From the NCBI RefSeq assembly GCF_009796785.1, contig NZ_CP047026.1, positions 3,826,501-3,890,500 of the forward strand: DNA of 64,000 bases, in the 5' to 3' direction. Source of the stretch: Polaribacter sp. L3A8. Lineage in GTDB: Bacteria > Bacteroidota > Bacteroidia > Flavobacteriales > Flavobacteriaceae. Shown one piece after another: positions 52,802-61,447 of this stretch. The translations under genes were made by a program, and so were the position numbers. Below the pieces are notes generated by a model that was given only the letters and a program-made list of their open reading frames with translations, was not told the origin of the DNA and did no database searches. Each line of letters begins with the position of its first letter. Within the stretch, counting starts at the first letter, position 1.

Positions 52802-53887
52802 TTATTTTAAATTATTAAAAATAGCAAGCAGTTTTTTTTCTTGATTTTCCCAAATTAATTCTTTTTTAGCTTTTTTTAGTTCTGCAGAAAAATCTTTTTC
52901 TAGTAAAGTTTTAATTTGTGCGGCAAGTTCTTTTGGACTTCTATTTTTAATTACTTCACCTACTTTATAAGCTATTGCAATTCTTTTCATTTCTGGTAAA
53001 TTAGATACTAAAATGGGAACTTCTGCCTGTATGTAATCAAATATTTTATTAGGTAAGGCAAATCTGTAATTTAAACCTAAATCTTCTTCTACGCTAATAC
53101 CTAAATTGGCTAAAGGTGTTATTTTTTGTAATTTTTTGGGCGTAAGTTTACCTAAAAAATGTACGTTATTATCTAATTTTAGACTGGTAACTTTTTGTTT
53201 TAAGGTATCAGAAATATCTCCATCACCAATAATTATTAAAATTGTATTTTCTAAATATAACATGGTGTCTATCATTAATTCTAGTCCTCTGCCTATATTT
53301 AGTGCACCCTGGTATAAAATAATTTTTTGCTTAAAATATTGAAAAGGTAATTTGCCTACTTGTATTTCTTTTTCTGTAGGTAAATTCATAATTGTTGTAA
53401 AACCAACATTGTATTTTTTAGTATAAAACTCAGCAATACTTTTACAAACGGTGTAGTTATTTTTAAGTTTAGGTAGTATAAAAGATTCTAGGTTAGTCCA
53501 ACATTTTTTAACAAAAGGTTTGTGTACTAATTCTGGAATTTCAGGAAATAACTCATGACTGTCGTAAACTATTTTTTTACGTTGTAGAATACTAACTAAA
53601 TAATTAGGCAATAATGTATCTAAATCATTAGAAAGTAGTATGTCTTTTTTATAGAAAAGTAAAATAAAAAATAAGCGAAAATTATATTCAGCATAAAATA
53701 AGAAACCCTTGTTAAATATTAATCGGATTCTTTTTGTGGTATAAGTTCTATTTAATGGAGTGCTATTCTTAAGTTTTCGTCCTATTAAAATAATTTTGAA
53801 CCCATTTTTTTGTAAAGTACAACAAACTTTATCAACACGTTGATCTGTTGATATATCATTAGTTACAGAAACGATTATTTTTTTCAA
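52802..53887 (-). CDS. Family 4-type glycosyltransferase
   Basis: 361 residues with a GT-B fold. N-terminal VSVTNDISTDQRVDKVCCTLQKNGFKIILIGRKL, a middle YDSHELFPEIPEL motif (acceptor side), and C-terminal donor-binding sequence LYQGALNIGRGLELMIDTMLYLENTILIIIGDG, VHFLGKLTPKKLQKITPLANLGISVEEDLGLNYRFALPNKIFDYIQAEVPILVSNLPEM, where N-YRFALPNK-x-FDY-x-Q-A-x-P replaces the usual EPFG. Likely makes surface glycans together with the genes at 51118-52801. Confidence 0.88.
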   Translation of the reverse strand: MKKIIVSVTNDISTDQRVDKVCCTLQKNGFKIILIGRKLKNSTPLNRTYTTKRIRLIFNKGFLFYAEYNFRLFFILLFYKKDILLSNDLDTLLPNYLVSILQRKKIVYDSHELFPEIPELVHKPFVKKCWTNLESFILPKLKNNYTVCKSIAEFYTKKYNVGFTTIMNLPTEKEIQVGKLPFQYFKQKIILYQGALNIGRGLELMIDTMLYLENTILIIIGDGDISDTLKQKVTSLKLDNNVHFLGKLTPKKLQKITPLANLGISVEEDLGLNYRFALPNKIFDYIQAEVPILVSNLPEMKRIAIAYKVGEVIKNRSPKELAAQIKTLLEKDFSAELKKAKKELIWENQEKKLLAIFNNLK

Positions 53888-54070
53888 AGTTTTTTTACGA
53901 TATAATACAAAAATAGGCTTTTAATTTATTAAAAGAATAAAAATGAATGTAGGTTCTTTTTTCTAGTGATGACTATTTATTTTTTTAATAAAATAAATGT
54001 AAGTTTGTTTAATTGCAATGAGAAAGATTGTTTATAACCAAAACCAACTATAAATTAATCACTCAAAATT

Positions 54071-54265
54071 ATGCCTAAATGTCCCTCATGTAAATCTAGT
54101 TTTAGGAAAAGACTCGCTCGTAATTTTATTTTAAAATTAATTCCTAAATCAAAACTTTATAGCTGTTATAGTTGTAAAACTAGGTTTATAAAGATTCCTT
54201 ACTTTTTTAAAACAATCGTTGTAAAAAGAGTAAAATCAAAAAAAAGTGAACTAGTAACAAATTAA
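54071..54265 (+). CDS. Small basic zinc-ribbon protein
   Basis: 64 residues, very basic. Two CxxC pairs, CPSC (residues 4-7) and CYSC (32-35), would bind one zinc; the remainder is lysine/arginine rich (FRKRLARNFILKLIPKSKLY, VVKRVKSKKS). No known family is evident. A role in nucleic-acid binding is possible but not shown. It has its own terminator directly downstream. Confidence 0.7.
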   Translation: MPKCPSCKSSFRKRLARNFILKLIPKSKLYSCYSCKTRFIKIPYFFKTIVVKRVKSKKSELVTN

Positions 54266-54303
54266 AAATATAAAGCCTCCAAATTTGGAGGCTTTATATT
54301 TTT
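54265..54303 (+). terminator. Intrinsic terminator of the zinc-ribbon gene
   Basis: Long palindrome centred near 54284: aaatataaagcctccaaa pairs with tttggaggctttatattt, ending in Ts. Could also act on minus-strand transcripts of the gene at 54401. Confidence 0.9.
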
Positions 54304-54400
54304 AGATACATATATGTTTTGTTGTTTAGGTAGTTAACCTTCTGCTACAGTTAATGATATCTTTTTCATTTTGATGTTATTTAAGAAACATCCTTAATAA

Positions 54401-55549
54401 TTATTTAATTAAATGCGGTTTAAAAGCCCCTGTTTCTTGACAACAAATTTGCTCCATAACTTGTAGTAATTCTCTTTTCATTAAAGAAATTGTATGATCT
54501 CCACCTTGTTTACCTAAAGCTCCTACGCCATACATAAAACTTCTTCCCATAAATGTAAATTCTGCTCCACTAGCCATTGCTCTAGCAATATCTGGACCTC
54601 CACGTAAACCAGAATCTACCATTATTTTTGTTTGGTTTCCAAACTTTTTAGCTAAGTTGGTCATAGGGACTATAGAAGATTGTCCTGCGTCTAATTGTCT
54701 ACCTCCATGATTAGATACAATAATACCATCTACACCTAATTCTATAGCTCTCTGTGTATCTTCTTCACTAACCACTCCTTTAATAACTAATTTACCTTTC
54801 CATTGGTCACGAATTGAAGCAATTCTATCTTCATTTAATCTACCAGAAAAAGTTACATCCATAAATTCTCCTAGTTTTTTTAAACTAAGTCCTTTAGGCA
54901 TATATTTTTCTAATGTTTTAAAACTAGGTTGTCCATGTATTAAAGTTTGCAAAGCCCAATCTGGCTTTCTCATTACCTCAATAATATTCTTAACACTCAT
55001 GCTTGGTGGCATTGCTAAGCCGTTTCTAACATCACGTGGTCTATACCCAAAAGTAGGCACATCAGCTAAAATAACTAATACATCTGTACCTGCAGCTGCG
55101 GCTCTATCTAACAAATCTCGTTTTACAGATTCTTCTGCCGGATGATACAATTGAAACCATGATTTTCCTTCGGTAATTTCTGCTACACGTTCTATACTAG
55201 AAGTGGTAACTGTACTTAAAATAAAAGGAACATTATGTTTTTGTGCAGATTTTGCCAAAATTTCTGGAGAATTTGGCCACATTAATCCTTGTAAACCAAC
55301 AGGAGAAATACCAAAAGGCGCATCATAGGTATGCCCAAATAATTCTGTTTTCATTTCTGATTTCTCAAACTTAGATAAGTATTGAGGCATCAATTCTATT
55401 TTTTGTAAATCAGTTCTATTTTTATCTAAATTGATATCTTCATTACATCCTCCATCCAAATATTCGAAAGCAAACTTTGGCATTTTTACCATAGCTCTTT
55501 TTCTTAAATCGTCTACCGACGGGTATTTTGGATTAATTGTTAATTCCAT
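54401..55549 (-). CDS. lldD: FMN-dependent alpha-hydroxy acid dehydrogenase (L-lactate dehydrogenase type)
   Basis: 382 residues. Family motifs: PKYPSVDDLRKRAMVKMPKFAFEYLDGGCNEDINLDKNR, PFGISPVGLQGLMWPNSPEILAKSAQ, FILSTVTTSSIERVAE, WFQLYHP, VLVILADVPTFGYRPRDVRNG, KLVIKGVVSEEDTQRAIELGVDGIIVSNHGGRQLDAGQSS (catalytic His and Arg), MVDSGLRGGPDIARAMASGAEFTFMGRSFMYG. It oxidises L-lactate or a related 2-hydroxyacid to the keto acid using FMN. Next to it is a ruined FucP-type permease, which hints at a former L-fucose pathway in which L-lactate is an end product; that is inference. Gene symbol by similarity only. Confidence 0.9.
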   Translation of the reverse strand: MELTINPKYPSVDDLRKRAMVKMPKFAFEYLDGGCNEDINLDKNRTDLQKIELMPQYLSKFEKSEMKTELFGHTYDAPFGISPVGLQGLMWPNSPEILAKSAQKHNVPFILSTVTTSSIERVAEITEGKSWFQLYHPAEESVKRDLLDRAAAAGTDVLVILADVPTFGYRPRDVRNGLAMPPSMSVKNIIEVMRKPDWALQTLIHGQPSFKTLEKYMPKGLSLKKLGEFMDVTFSGRLNEDRIASIRDQWKGKLVIKGVVSEEDTQRAIELGVDGIIVSNHGGRQLDAGQSSIVPMTNLAKKFGNQTKIMVDSGLRGGPDIARAMASGAEFTFMGRSFMYGVGALGKQGGDHTISLMKRELLQVMEQICCQETGAFKPHLIK

Positions 55550-55600
55550 ATTTTTATTATTTTTATAACTTATAAATTTTATCCATTAGTATCTATTCAG

Positions 55601-56556
55601 TTAAGTAAATGTTCTATAACCGCATGTAGCAATAAAACAGAAACAAATAAAAGGAAGGATAAAAGAAAAATTTACTCCAGAAAAAGGACTTATTTTCTCC
55701 ATACCTATCATTGTTCCTTGTAAAAAATGGCATTAAAGCACCACCTACAATTACTATAACTAAACCGGCTGCTCTAAGAGCAGTATCTTTTTTACTTAAT
55801 ACGTCTAATGCAATTCCGTATATTTTAGGAAACATTAATGACATAAATGCTGATGTTGCAATTAATATATAGTCCCGTCATTCCTTCTATTAAAATAACT
55901 CCAGATACGGTTAGTATCGCACATAGTGCAAATATCATTAATAATTTTTTAGAATTTATATATTTCATTAAAAAAGTACTTATAAATCGGCTATATAAAA
56001 AGATAGACATTGCAATAATGTTATAATTTTGAGCTTCTGCTTTTAGAAATACCTAAATTACCAGCATACCGAATAATAAATAACCAACACATTATTTATG
56101 CAGCTACATAAAAAAGTTGTGCTAAAACCCCTTCTTTATACTTACTATTTTTAAATAATTTTTTAAAAGATGATATTGCGCTAGGTTGGGTTTCTGTATT
56201 TTTTCTTTTAAGTATTTTATTAAACTAATAAGAATAAACATTGCTATAACTACAAAGCCTAAAATTACATAAGGGGTTCTTATGATTGATAAATTGTGTG
56301 TTCTTACAATTGCCTTTTCAATTTCAGAAAGTGTACTAAAAATTATTTCGCCGGTTTCATTTCTTTTATCAGAATCTAAAGCAACTAAAATAAATTTAGA
56401 GGCTACAAAATACCAAATAAAGAACCTATTGGGTTAAGTGCCTGAGCCAGATTTAAACGTTGTGTTGCCGTTTTCTCATTTCTCATTGATAATATAAAAA
56501 GATTTGCAGTTGTTTTTAAAAATACTAACCCGAGTGTTAAGGTGTTTACATTACAG
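55601..56556 (-). pseudogene. fucP: Degenerate FucP-type sugar:H+ symporter (MFS)
   Basis: On the minus strand, conserved FucP sequences occur in order but in changing frames and with stops: FLKTTANLFILSMRNEKTATQRLNLAQALNPIGSLFGI (about 56550-56410), a middle region with YVILGFVVIAMFILISL..., KYKEGVLAQLFYVAA followed by a stop, then RFISTFLMKYINSKKLLMIFALC, then SLMFPKIYGIALDVLSKKDTALRAAGLVIVIVGGALMP, and the tail FILPFICFCFIATCGYRTFT ending at 55601. The N-terminal ~120 residues are missing. Several frameshifts and stops make it plainly non-functional. Confidence 0.88.
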
Positions 56557-56654
56557 AAACCGGATGTTACTTAAGAGACTTAGTAGACATGTTAGAAGAA
56601 GTGTCTTTCTATAAAATAAACAGTACCTAAAACGGTGTCTTTAAAGAAAAATAA

Positions 56655-56682
56655 AACCCTATAAATTAATTATTTATAGGGT
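56655..56682. terminator. Hairpin near the element boundary
   Basis: aaccctataaa (56655-56665) pairs with tttatagggtt (56672-56682) around ttaatt. It could terminate in either direction. It stands just left of the att-like sequence. Confidence 0.6.
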
Positions 56683-56686
56683 TAAA

Positions 56687-56706
56687 AGTGGAGACGCCGA
56701 GTATGT
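56687..56706. other. Candidate attachment site: tRNA/tmRNA 3'-end-like sequence
   Basis: agtggagacgccgagtatgt; read on the minus strand it gives ctcggcgtctccac, which has the form of a T-stem 3' strand, 7-nt acceptor strand and discriminator of a tRNA-like gene, and then stops matching. I recall tmRNA 3' ends in flavobacteria with this sequence. Position 150 bases before an integrase gene is as expected for one att core of an integrated element. The matching second copy is not in the window. Confidence 0.5.
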
Positions 56707-56860
56707 TTGATTATGTTTTAAATATTGCTTAAATTGTTGTATGTTTCTGGAAAACAGGTAGTTATACTTGTTTTTTTTATAGTTTGTTATAGAAAGTTTT
56801 ATAAACAAAATATAACAATTATGTCAACGATTTTGTCAACGTATTTAAAAATTAAAAAAA

Positions 56861-58099
56861 ATGAAACATTCTTTTTTTCTGAGAAACCCAAAAGCTGAAA
56901 GCGAAACATTAATTTTATTTTCTTGTAATTTTAGTAAAGAAAGTAAAAGATTAAAGTATTCAACAAAGTTAAGTATTTTACCAACGCAATGGAATTTTAA
57001 AACAAATCTACCCAAAAACAAAGGGAAAGGACTATCTCCTAATCGTGTTGATGTTAAAACAAAGATAGATAAGTTTTCAAGTGAATTTCAAACCATTAGC
57101 TCACGATGTGATGCAATGGGAATAGAATTTACTTTTGACGAACTAAAAAATCATTTTGATGCTGTTTTTGGTAATGTTAGAAAGCGAAATGATTTTTTTG
57201 GAGTGTATGATTTATTTGTGGAAGAAAAGGTTAAAAGAAAGGAATGGTCTCTTTCTACAATTAAGCGCTATCAAAATATTAAAAACTTACTTCTTGAATT
57301 TGAAAAAATAAAAAAGTACAAACTTACTTTTCCAAGAATTAATGAAAAATTTTACACGGAATTTATAGATTTTTGTTATGAATACCGTAACCATTATGTA
57401 AACACATTTAATCGTAACATTGGATTAGTAAAAACGTTTTTATTTTGGTCTTTAGAAAACGAATATCATTATAACACTAAATTTAAAAAATTCAAAAAGC
57501 CGCAAAGAGTTTTAACCAGAGAAGAAGCCATAAATCTTGATGACATTAAGGCTTTATGTTATTTTGATTGTAATGATGAAAAATTAAATAAAGTAAAAGA
57601 TGCATTCATTTTTCAATGCTTAACAGGTATGAGATATGGAGAAATGAAAAAAGTTAATAAAAGAACGGTTGTAGAAGATAAGTATGTGCTTTTGAAAGAA
57701 GAAAAAGACAAATCAAAAGGGGAACGACAAATTCCTTTAATGTCAATTTCATTAGAAATTCTTCTGAAATATGATTATCAACTTCCGCTTATATCTAATC
57801 AAAAACAGAATGATTATATAAAAGAAGTTTTAGAAAAAGCAGGCTATACTCACGAGGTAGAATATTCAAGAACAAGGGGAGCGGAACAAAAAACCTTTGT
57901 TAAACGTTTTTGTGATAGAATTTCAACCCATACAGCAAGACGTTCTTTTATAACAATTATGAGAAATAAGGGAATTCCTGATAAAACGATAATGAGTATT
58001 AGTGGACATAGACATCTTAAGACTTTTAATATGTATCACCAAGTTACTGATAACACTAAAATTGATGCAGTTAAGTCTGTGTTCGAGGATTTTTATTAA
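56861..58099 (+). CDS. Tyrosine-type site-specific integrase
   Basis: 412 residues. N-terminal arm-binding and SAM-like core-binding domains (FDELKNHFDAVF..., FFGVYDLFVEEKVKRKEWSLSTIKRYQNIKNLLLEFEKIKKYKL), and a catalytic domain with the first Arg in FIFQCLTGMRYGEM, His-x-x-Arg in STHTARRSFITIMRNKGIPDKTIMSISGH (with the second His), and the nucleophile Tyr in LKTFNMYHQV. Typical of integrases of Bacteroidetes mobile elements. It integrates and excises the element, probably at the att-like sequence just upstream. Confidence 0.95.
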   Translation: MKHSFFLRNPKAESETLILFSCNFSKESKRLKYSTKLSILPTQWNFKTNLPKNKGKGLSPNRVDVKTKIDKFSSEFQTISSRCDAMGIEFTFDELKNHFDAVFGNVRKRNDFFGVYDLFVEEKVKRKEWSLSTIKRYQNIKNLLLEFEKIKKYKLTFPRINEKFYTEFIDFCYEYRNHYVNTFNRNIGLVKTFLFWSLENEYHYNTKFKKFKKPQRVLTREEAINLDDIKALCYFDCNDEKLNKVKDAFIFQCLTGMRYGEMKKVNKRTVVEDKYVLLKEEKDKSKGERQIPLMSISLEILLKYDYQLPLISNQKQNDYIKEVLEKAGYTHEVEYSRTRGAEQKTFVKRFCDRISTHTARRSFITIMRNKGIPDKTIMSISGHRHLKTFNMYHQVTDNTKIDAVKSVFEDFY

Positions 58100-58306
58100 C
58101 ATTAACATTGAAATTTGAAATTAGAAAAGATTAATCAGAATTGAAAATAAAGGATGACAAACATTTTTAATAATAGAGTATAAAAACGTACATTTACGAA
58201 TAGGTTTTTTAATTCGATTTTTTATTATTTTAGTACTTATTTCGTTTATATAATAATCTAAGTATACCTTAAAAAAAATGATACTTTACATAAGAAAAAT
58301 TACTTT

Positions 58307-59332
58307 TTGAATTCATTAAATAAAATATTAGAATACAGCATATCCTATCAAGAAGATACTCGGGCTAGATTATCAAAAGAGATTACAATTGAAGAATCTT
58401 TAAAGCTAATAAAATCCGAAGTATATAAAGCTAGAATTGAGGATCTAAGAACTCATCTTAAAAACGGAAATAAGACTGAATACGATAAGCAAAAAGTAAA
58501 GTTACCAGCAGTAACATTTTGTGCTACATTCGAAAACAAAAGAAGAAAAGAGCATATAAAAAGATATAATTCAATTATTGTAATTGACATTGATAAACTT
58601 GAAGAAGAGGAATTAAAAAAAGTTTGGAGCCTTTTGGAAGAAGATCCTTTAATTTTTACTTTTTGGAAATCACCGTCAAATAAGGGGATAAAAGGATTAA
58701 TATCCATTCAATATAATTTTGAAATAAATATAGGTAATATTGATTTAGCACATAAAAGTGCTTTTAAAAAACTTTCTGACTATTTTAATAATAATTATGC
58801 CATTGAATTAGACAAAAGTGGGAGCGATACAACAAGGTTATGTTTTTTTTCTCATGATAATGGATTGGTTTTAAAAGAAAATTTTAAAGCCTTTGAGTTT
58901 TTAGAATCTGAATTATTACTTAAGAGTAATGAGCAAAAAGAAAAAATAATAAAAGTAAAAAGTGTTAGTGACAGTGATTTGTTATACAATCCGTTAGATA
59001 GAAATAATCAAATTAATAGAAAAACTATAGGTGCAATAATTAAGTTTTTAGAACGTAAAAATTTATCAATTACAACCTCGTTCGATAATTGGTTTAAAGT
59101 AGCAATGTCTATCTCTAATTCATTTACTTACGATGTTGGATTGAACTATTTCAAGCGACTTAGTCAAATGGATAAAGAAAAATATGATGAAATTAATTCA
59201 ACAAATTTTTTATTAAATTGTTATGAATCAAGAAATGGCTCAATAAAATTTAATTCAATAATTTATTTAGCAAACCAAAAAGGATATTTAACTAAACAAC
59301 AAAAGAAAAAAGGTTCCGAGGCGGAAGGGTGA
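58307..59332 (+). CDS. BT4734/VirE-N plus PriCT-type primase-like protein (short)
   Basis: 341 residues. No ATG fits; a TTG at 58307 is the best start. The N-terminal half has LRTHLKNGNKTEYDKQKVKLPAVTFCATFENKRRKEHIKRYNSIIVIDIDKLEEEEL, IFTFWKSPSNKGIKGLISI and DTTRLCFFSHDNGL, matching the BT4734/BF3469 (VirE N-terminal) family related to primase-polymerases. Residues ~235-325 (FLERKNLSITTSFDNWFKVAMSISNSFTYDVGLNYFKRLSQMDKEKYDE...) look like a PriCT-2 primase C-terminal domain. Family members usually go on into a helicase domain; here the reading frame ends, within the start of the structured RNA region, so the gene may be truncated by insertion of the RT module. Confidence 0.75.
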   Translation: MNSLNKILEYSISYQEDTRARLSKEITIEESLKLIKSEVYKARIEDLRTHLKNGNKTEYDKQKVKLPAVTFCATFENKRRKEHIKRYNSIIVIDIDKLEEEELKKVWSLLEEDPLIFTFWKSPSNKGIKGLISIQYNFEINIGNIDLAHKSAFKKLSDYFNNNYAIELDKSGSDTTRLCFFSHDNGLVLKENFKAFEFLESELLLKSNEQKEKIIKVKSVSDSDLLYNPLDRNNQINRKTIGAIIKFLERKNLSITTSFDNWFKVAMSISNSFTYDVGLNYFKRLSQMDKEKYDEINSTNFLLNCYESRNGSIKFNSIIYLANQKGYLTKQQKKKGSEAEG

Positions 59333-59460
59333 CCTCTCGTAAGTATCATCCTCCATTATCAACGTTGATTTAGTCATCAACGGAGGACTTAAAAAAATGA
59401 CTTCATTTATGTGTCAGTATCAATTGTCGTGTGCAAGCACAAACAGGAACCTTTTTTCTT
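59303..59460 (+). ncRNA. Candidate structured RNA upstream of the reverse transcriptase
   Basis: The 15-base sequence aagaaaaaaggttcc (59303-59317) and its exact reverse complement ggaaccttttttctt (59446-59460) close a 128-base region. Inside are a gagg/cctc hairpin (59318-59336), a nested hairpin tcctcc ... gttgat-ttagtc-atcaac ... ggagga, and a small tgtg/caca hairpin. The RT start (59471) follows 10 bases later. Long-range perfect ends plus internal hairpins directly before an RT gene is the layout of retron msr-msd and of DRT2/DRT9-type template RNAs. The right arm with its T-run could alternatively act as a terminator. Confidence 0.65.
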
Positions 59461-59470
59461 ATTTTTATTT

Positions 59471-61270
59471 ATGAAAGATTTTTCTACATATTTTACAGAA
59501 AGAGCAATTGTAACTCACATTTGTAAACTACGTGTGAAAATTGCTAAAACACGTAACAAAAAACATCTAATTCACCTTTTAACTGATTCTGATAGATATA
59601 ACTACCATAACAATGAATTAAATATTGTTGATAAAAATGAATTTTCAGAATACCAATTTGAATTAAATACTCAATTAAGTGAAATTCTTCCTCCACGAAA
59701 AAGATGGGTAAAACTTGGTTATAAATCAAGAATGAATAGGAATGGAACTGAAAAATTAACTTCAAATGATAAAAATTACTATTCAATATTAAAAACGATT
59801 AAACTTTACAGAAAAAAAGCTCCTCAAACGAAATGGCTTCTAGAGCTTGATAAGTTTGTAAAAGATATTCAATCAACAATTAAAGAAGATGATTTCAATA
59901 TAAAAAAGCCTCTTATTTTTCCAAAATTAAAGGAAGAGTTTATTTCTGAAATTGACATTAATAAATGTAGGCCTATTTCAATGTTTTCTCTTAAAGAAAG
60001 AATAATTTTGAGTATTTCGAATAATTTTTTAACTAATCTCTTTGATGGGTATTTTGAAGATTCATCATATGCTTTTCGCTCAAAAAAAAATAAAGAAGGA
60101 ACATCTGTGATTTCACATCAAGATTGTATAAGAGACATTGTTGAGTTGCAAAAAACAAATAATTATAAAGATCAATTTGTTGTTGAATGTGATATGGAAA
60201 AGTTTTATGATTCAGTAAATCATAAAATCGTAAAAAAATTATTTAATATTTTAATTGATAAATCAGAAGTAGATAATCCAAATTTTGATTTCAAAATTGT
60301 GAAACATATTTTTAATGAATATTTAAATTGTTATGCTTTTAATATAAATGTACCATTAGCAAAAGATACTAAGTATTGGAATAGTTATAAAATTCCAAAC
60401 GGCGAATTTGGCTGGGTTAAGAATCGATTAATAGAATTAAAATACTATTCAGACATTGAGAAAGAAAGAATTGGAGTACCTCAAGGTGGTGCTTTATCAG
60501 GTCTAATAGCAAACATAGTATTAAATGAAGCAGATAAAGAATTATTAAAAACAGATGTGTTTTATATTCGATTTTGTGATGATATGTTAATAATACACGA
60601 GGATAAAAATAAATGTGAGGAAGCAAAAGCTATTTATAAAAAATCTTTAAGAGAGTTGAAATTAGTTCCACATAAATTTGTAGATAAATTAACAAAACAA
60701 ATAAGTCCAACAAAATTTACATTTCACCCATTTTGGCATACGAAATCGAAGGGGGCGTATAAATGGGGGGCTATTGAAAATAATGGATTTCCTTGGATTA
60801 CTTTTGTTGGTTATGAAATTCATCATAAGGGAAATATTCGGGTGAGGAAAAAATCATTAGAGAAGGAACTTAAAAAGCAAAAAAAAATAGTAACTGAGGT
60901 TAAAAAAGCAATCGAACATGGACAAAGAAAAGTTAAAGGGGCTGTAATTCAATCTGCAATAAATAGGTTAATTGGAATGTCAGTTGGAAGAATTGGATTA
61001 AATAATTATGAAGAAGTCTCAACAGATATGTGTTGGAAAAATGGTTTTAAAGAATTAAGTATTAATAAAGATTCAATAAGGCAAATTAAAAAGTTAGACA
61101 GAAATCGAAGTAAATTATATTATGATCTATTCAAGAGTGTAAAGGAACTTGAAGAAGTAAATGGAGAAGATGAAATCAATAAAAATACAAAACGAGAAAT
61201 TATTTTTTATGACAAACCTTTTAGTTACTATTATCAAATATTAGAACGAAATAAAAATAATAAGAGTTAG
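59471..61270 (+). CDS. Reverse transcriptase, probably of a defence-associated/unknown-group class
   Basis: 599 residues from ATG 59471 (a GTG at 59411 in the same frame would start inside the structured RNA). RT motifs in order: KCRPISMFSLKERIILSI...FDGYFEDSSYAFRS (motifs 1-2), FVVECDMEKFYDSVNH (motif A Asp), GVPQGGALSGLIANIVLNEADKEL (motif B), YIRFCDDMLII (motif C, CDD in place of ADD), and FVGYEIHHKGNIRVRKKSLEKELKK (motif D/thumb). The C-terminal ~110 residues include MCWKNGFKELSINKDSIRQIKKLDRNRSKLYYDL and match no nuclease or maturase I know. No group II intron domain V follows, and the NAxxH and VTG motifs of retron RTs are missing. YCDD-like active sites and upstream RNAs occur in DRT2-type systems; UG8/Drt3b-like is another possibility. 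Confidence 0.88.
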   Translation: MKDFSTYFTERAIVTHICKLRVKIAKTRNKKHLIHLLTDSDRYNYHNNELNIVDKNEFSEYQFELNTQLSEILPPRKRWVKLGYKSRMNRNGTEKLTSNDKNYYSILKTIKLYRKKAPQTKWLLELDKFVKDIQSTIKEDDFNIKKPLIFPKLKEEFISEIDINKCRPISMFSLKERIILSISNNFLTNLFDGYFEDSSYAFRSKKNKEGTSVISHQDCIRDIVELQKTNNYKDQFVVECDMEKFYDSVNHKIVKKLFNILIDKSEVDNPNFDFKIVKHIFNEYLNCYAFNINVPLAKDTKYWNSYKIPNGEFGWVKNRLIELKYYSDIEKERIGVPQGGALSGLIANIVLNEADKELLKTDVFYIRFCDDMLIIHEDKNKCEEAKAIYKKSLRELKLVPHKFVDKLTKQISPTKFTFHPFWHTKSKGAYKWGAIENNGFPWITFVGYEIHHKGNIRVRKKSLEKELKKQKKIVTEVKKAIEHGQRKVKGAVIQSAINRLIGMSVGRIGLNNYEEVSTDMCWKNGFKELSINKDSIRQIKKLDRNRSKLYYDLFKSVKELEEVNGEDEINKNTKREIIFYDKPFSYYYQILERNKNNKS

Positions 61271-61380
61271 GTATAAATCTTAATTTTGTTGATATCAACA
61301 AAATTAACAAAATCAGAAAAGAGATTATATTTAAATACCATTATTTACCTTATTGTAATTATTAAAAACAAAAATAGACG

Positions 61381-61447
61381 GTGCATTTAAAAGAATTTTA
61401 CATTGATAATTTTAGAGGTTATAGGAAATTTAAAATTAAAGCCCTCC
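61381..61447 (+). pseudogene. 5' fragment of OLD-type ATPase gene, cut by IS30
   Basis: From GTG 61381 the frame reads MHLKEFYIDNFRGYRKFKIKAL, the classic N-terminal strand of an SMC/OLD-like AAA ATPase (FYIDNFRGY), and is then interrupted by the left inverted repeat of the IS. The rest of the gene, beginning ahead of the Walker A loop, resumes after the IS at about 62540. Simple removal of the IS with a 2-base target duplication leaves the two parts one base out of frame. Confidence 0.75.

Noticed and set aside
59411..59470. GTG start of the reverse transcriptase at 59411
   Set aside because: It would translate the 3' arm of the structured RNA; ATG 59471 follows it directly and starts a normal N-terminus.
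59303..61270. Canonical retron
   Set aside because: The RNA layout is retron-like, but the RT lacks the NAxxH and VTG motifs and has SYAFR/PQGG features closer to group II/unknown-group RTs; kept only as an analogy.
59303..61400. Group II intron
   Set aside because: No GUGYG 5' end, no domain V/VI-like hairpin after the RT, no maturase X or HNH domain in the protein.
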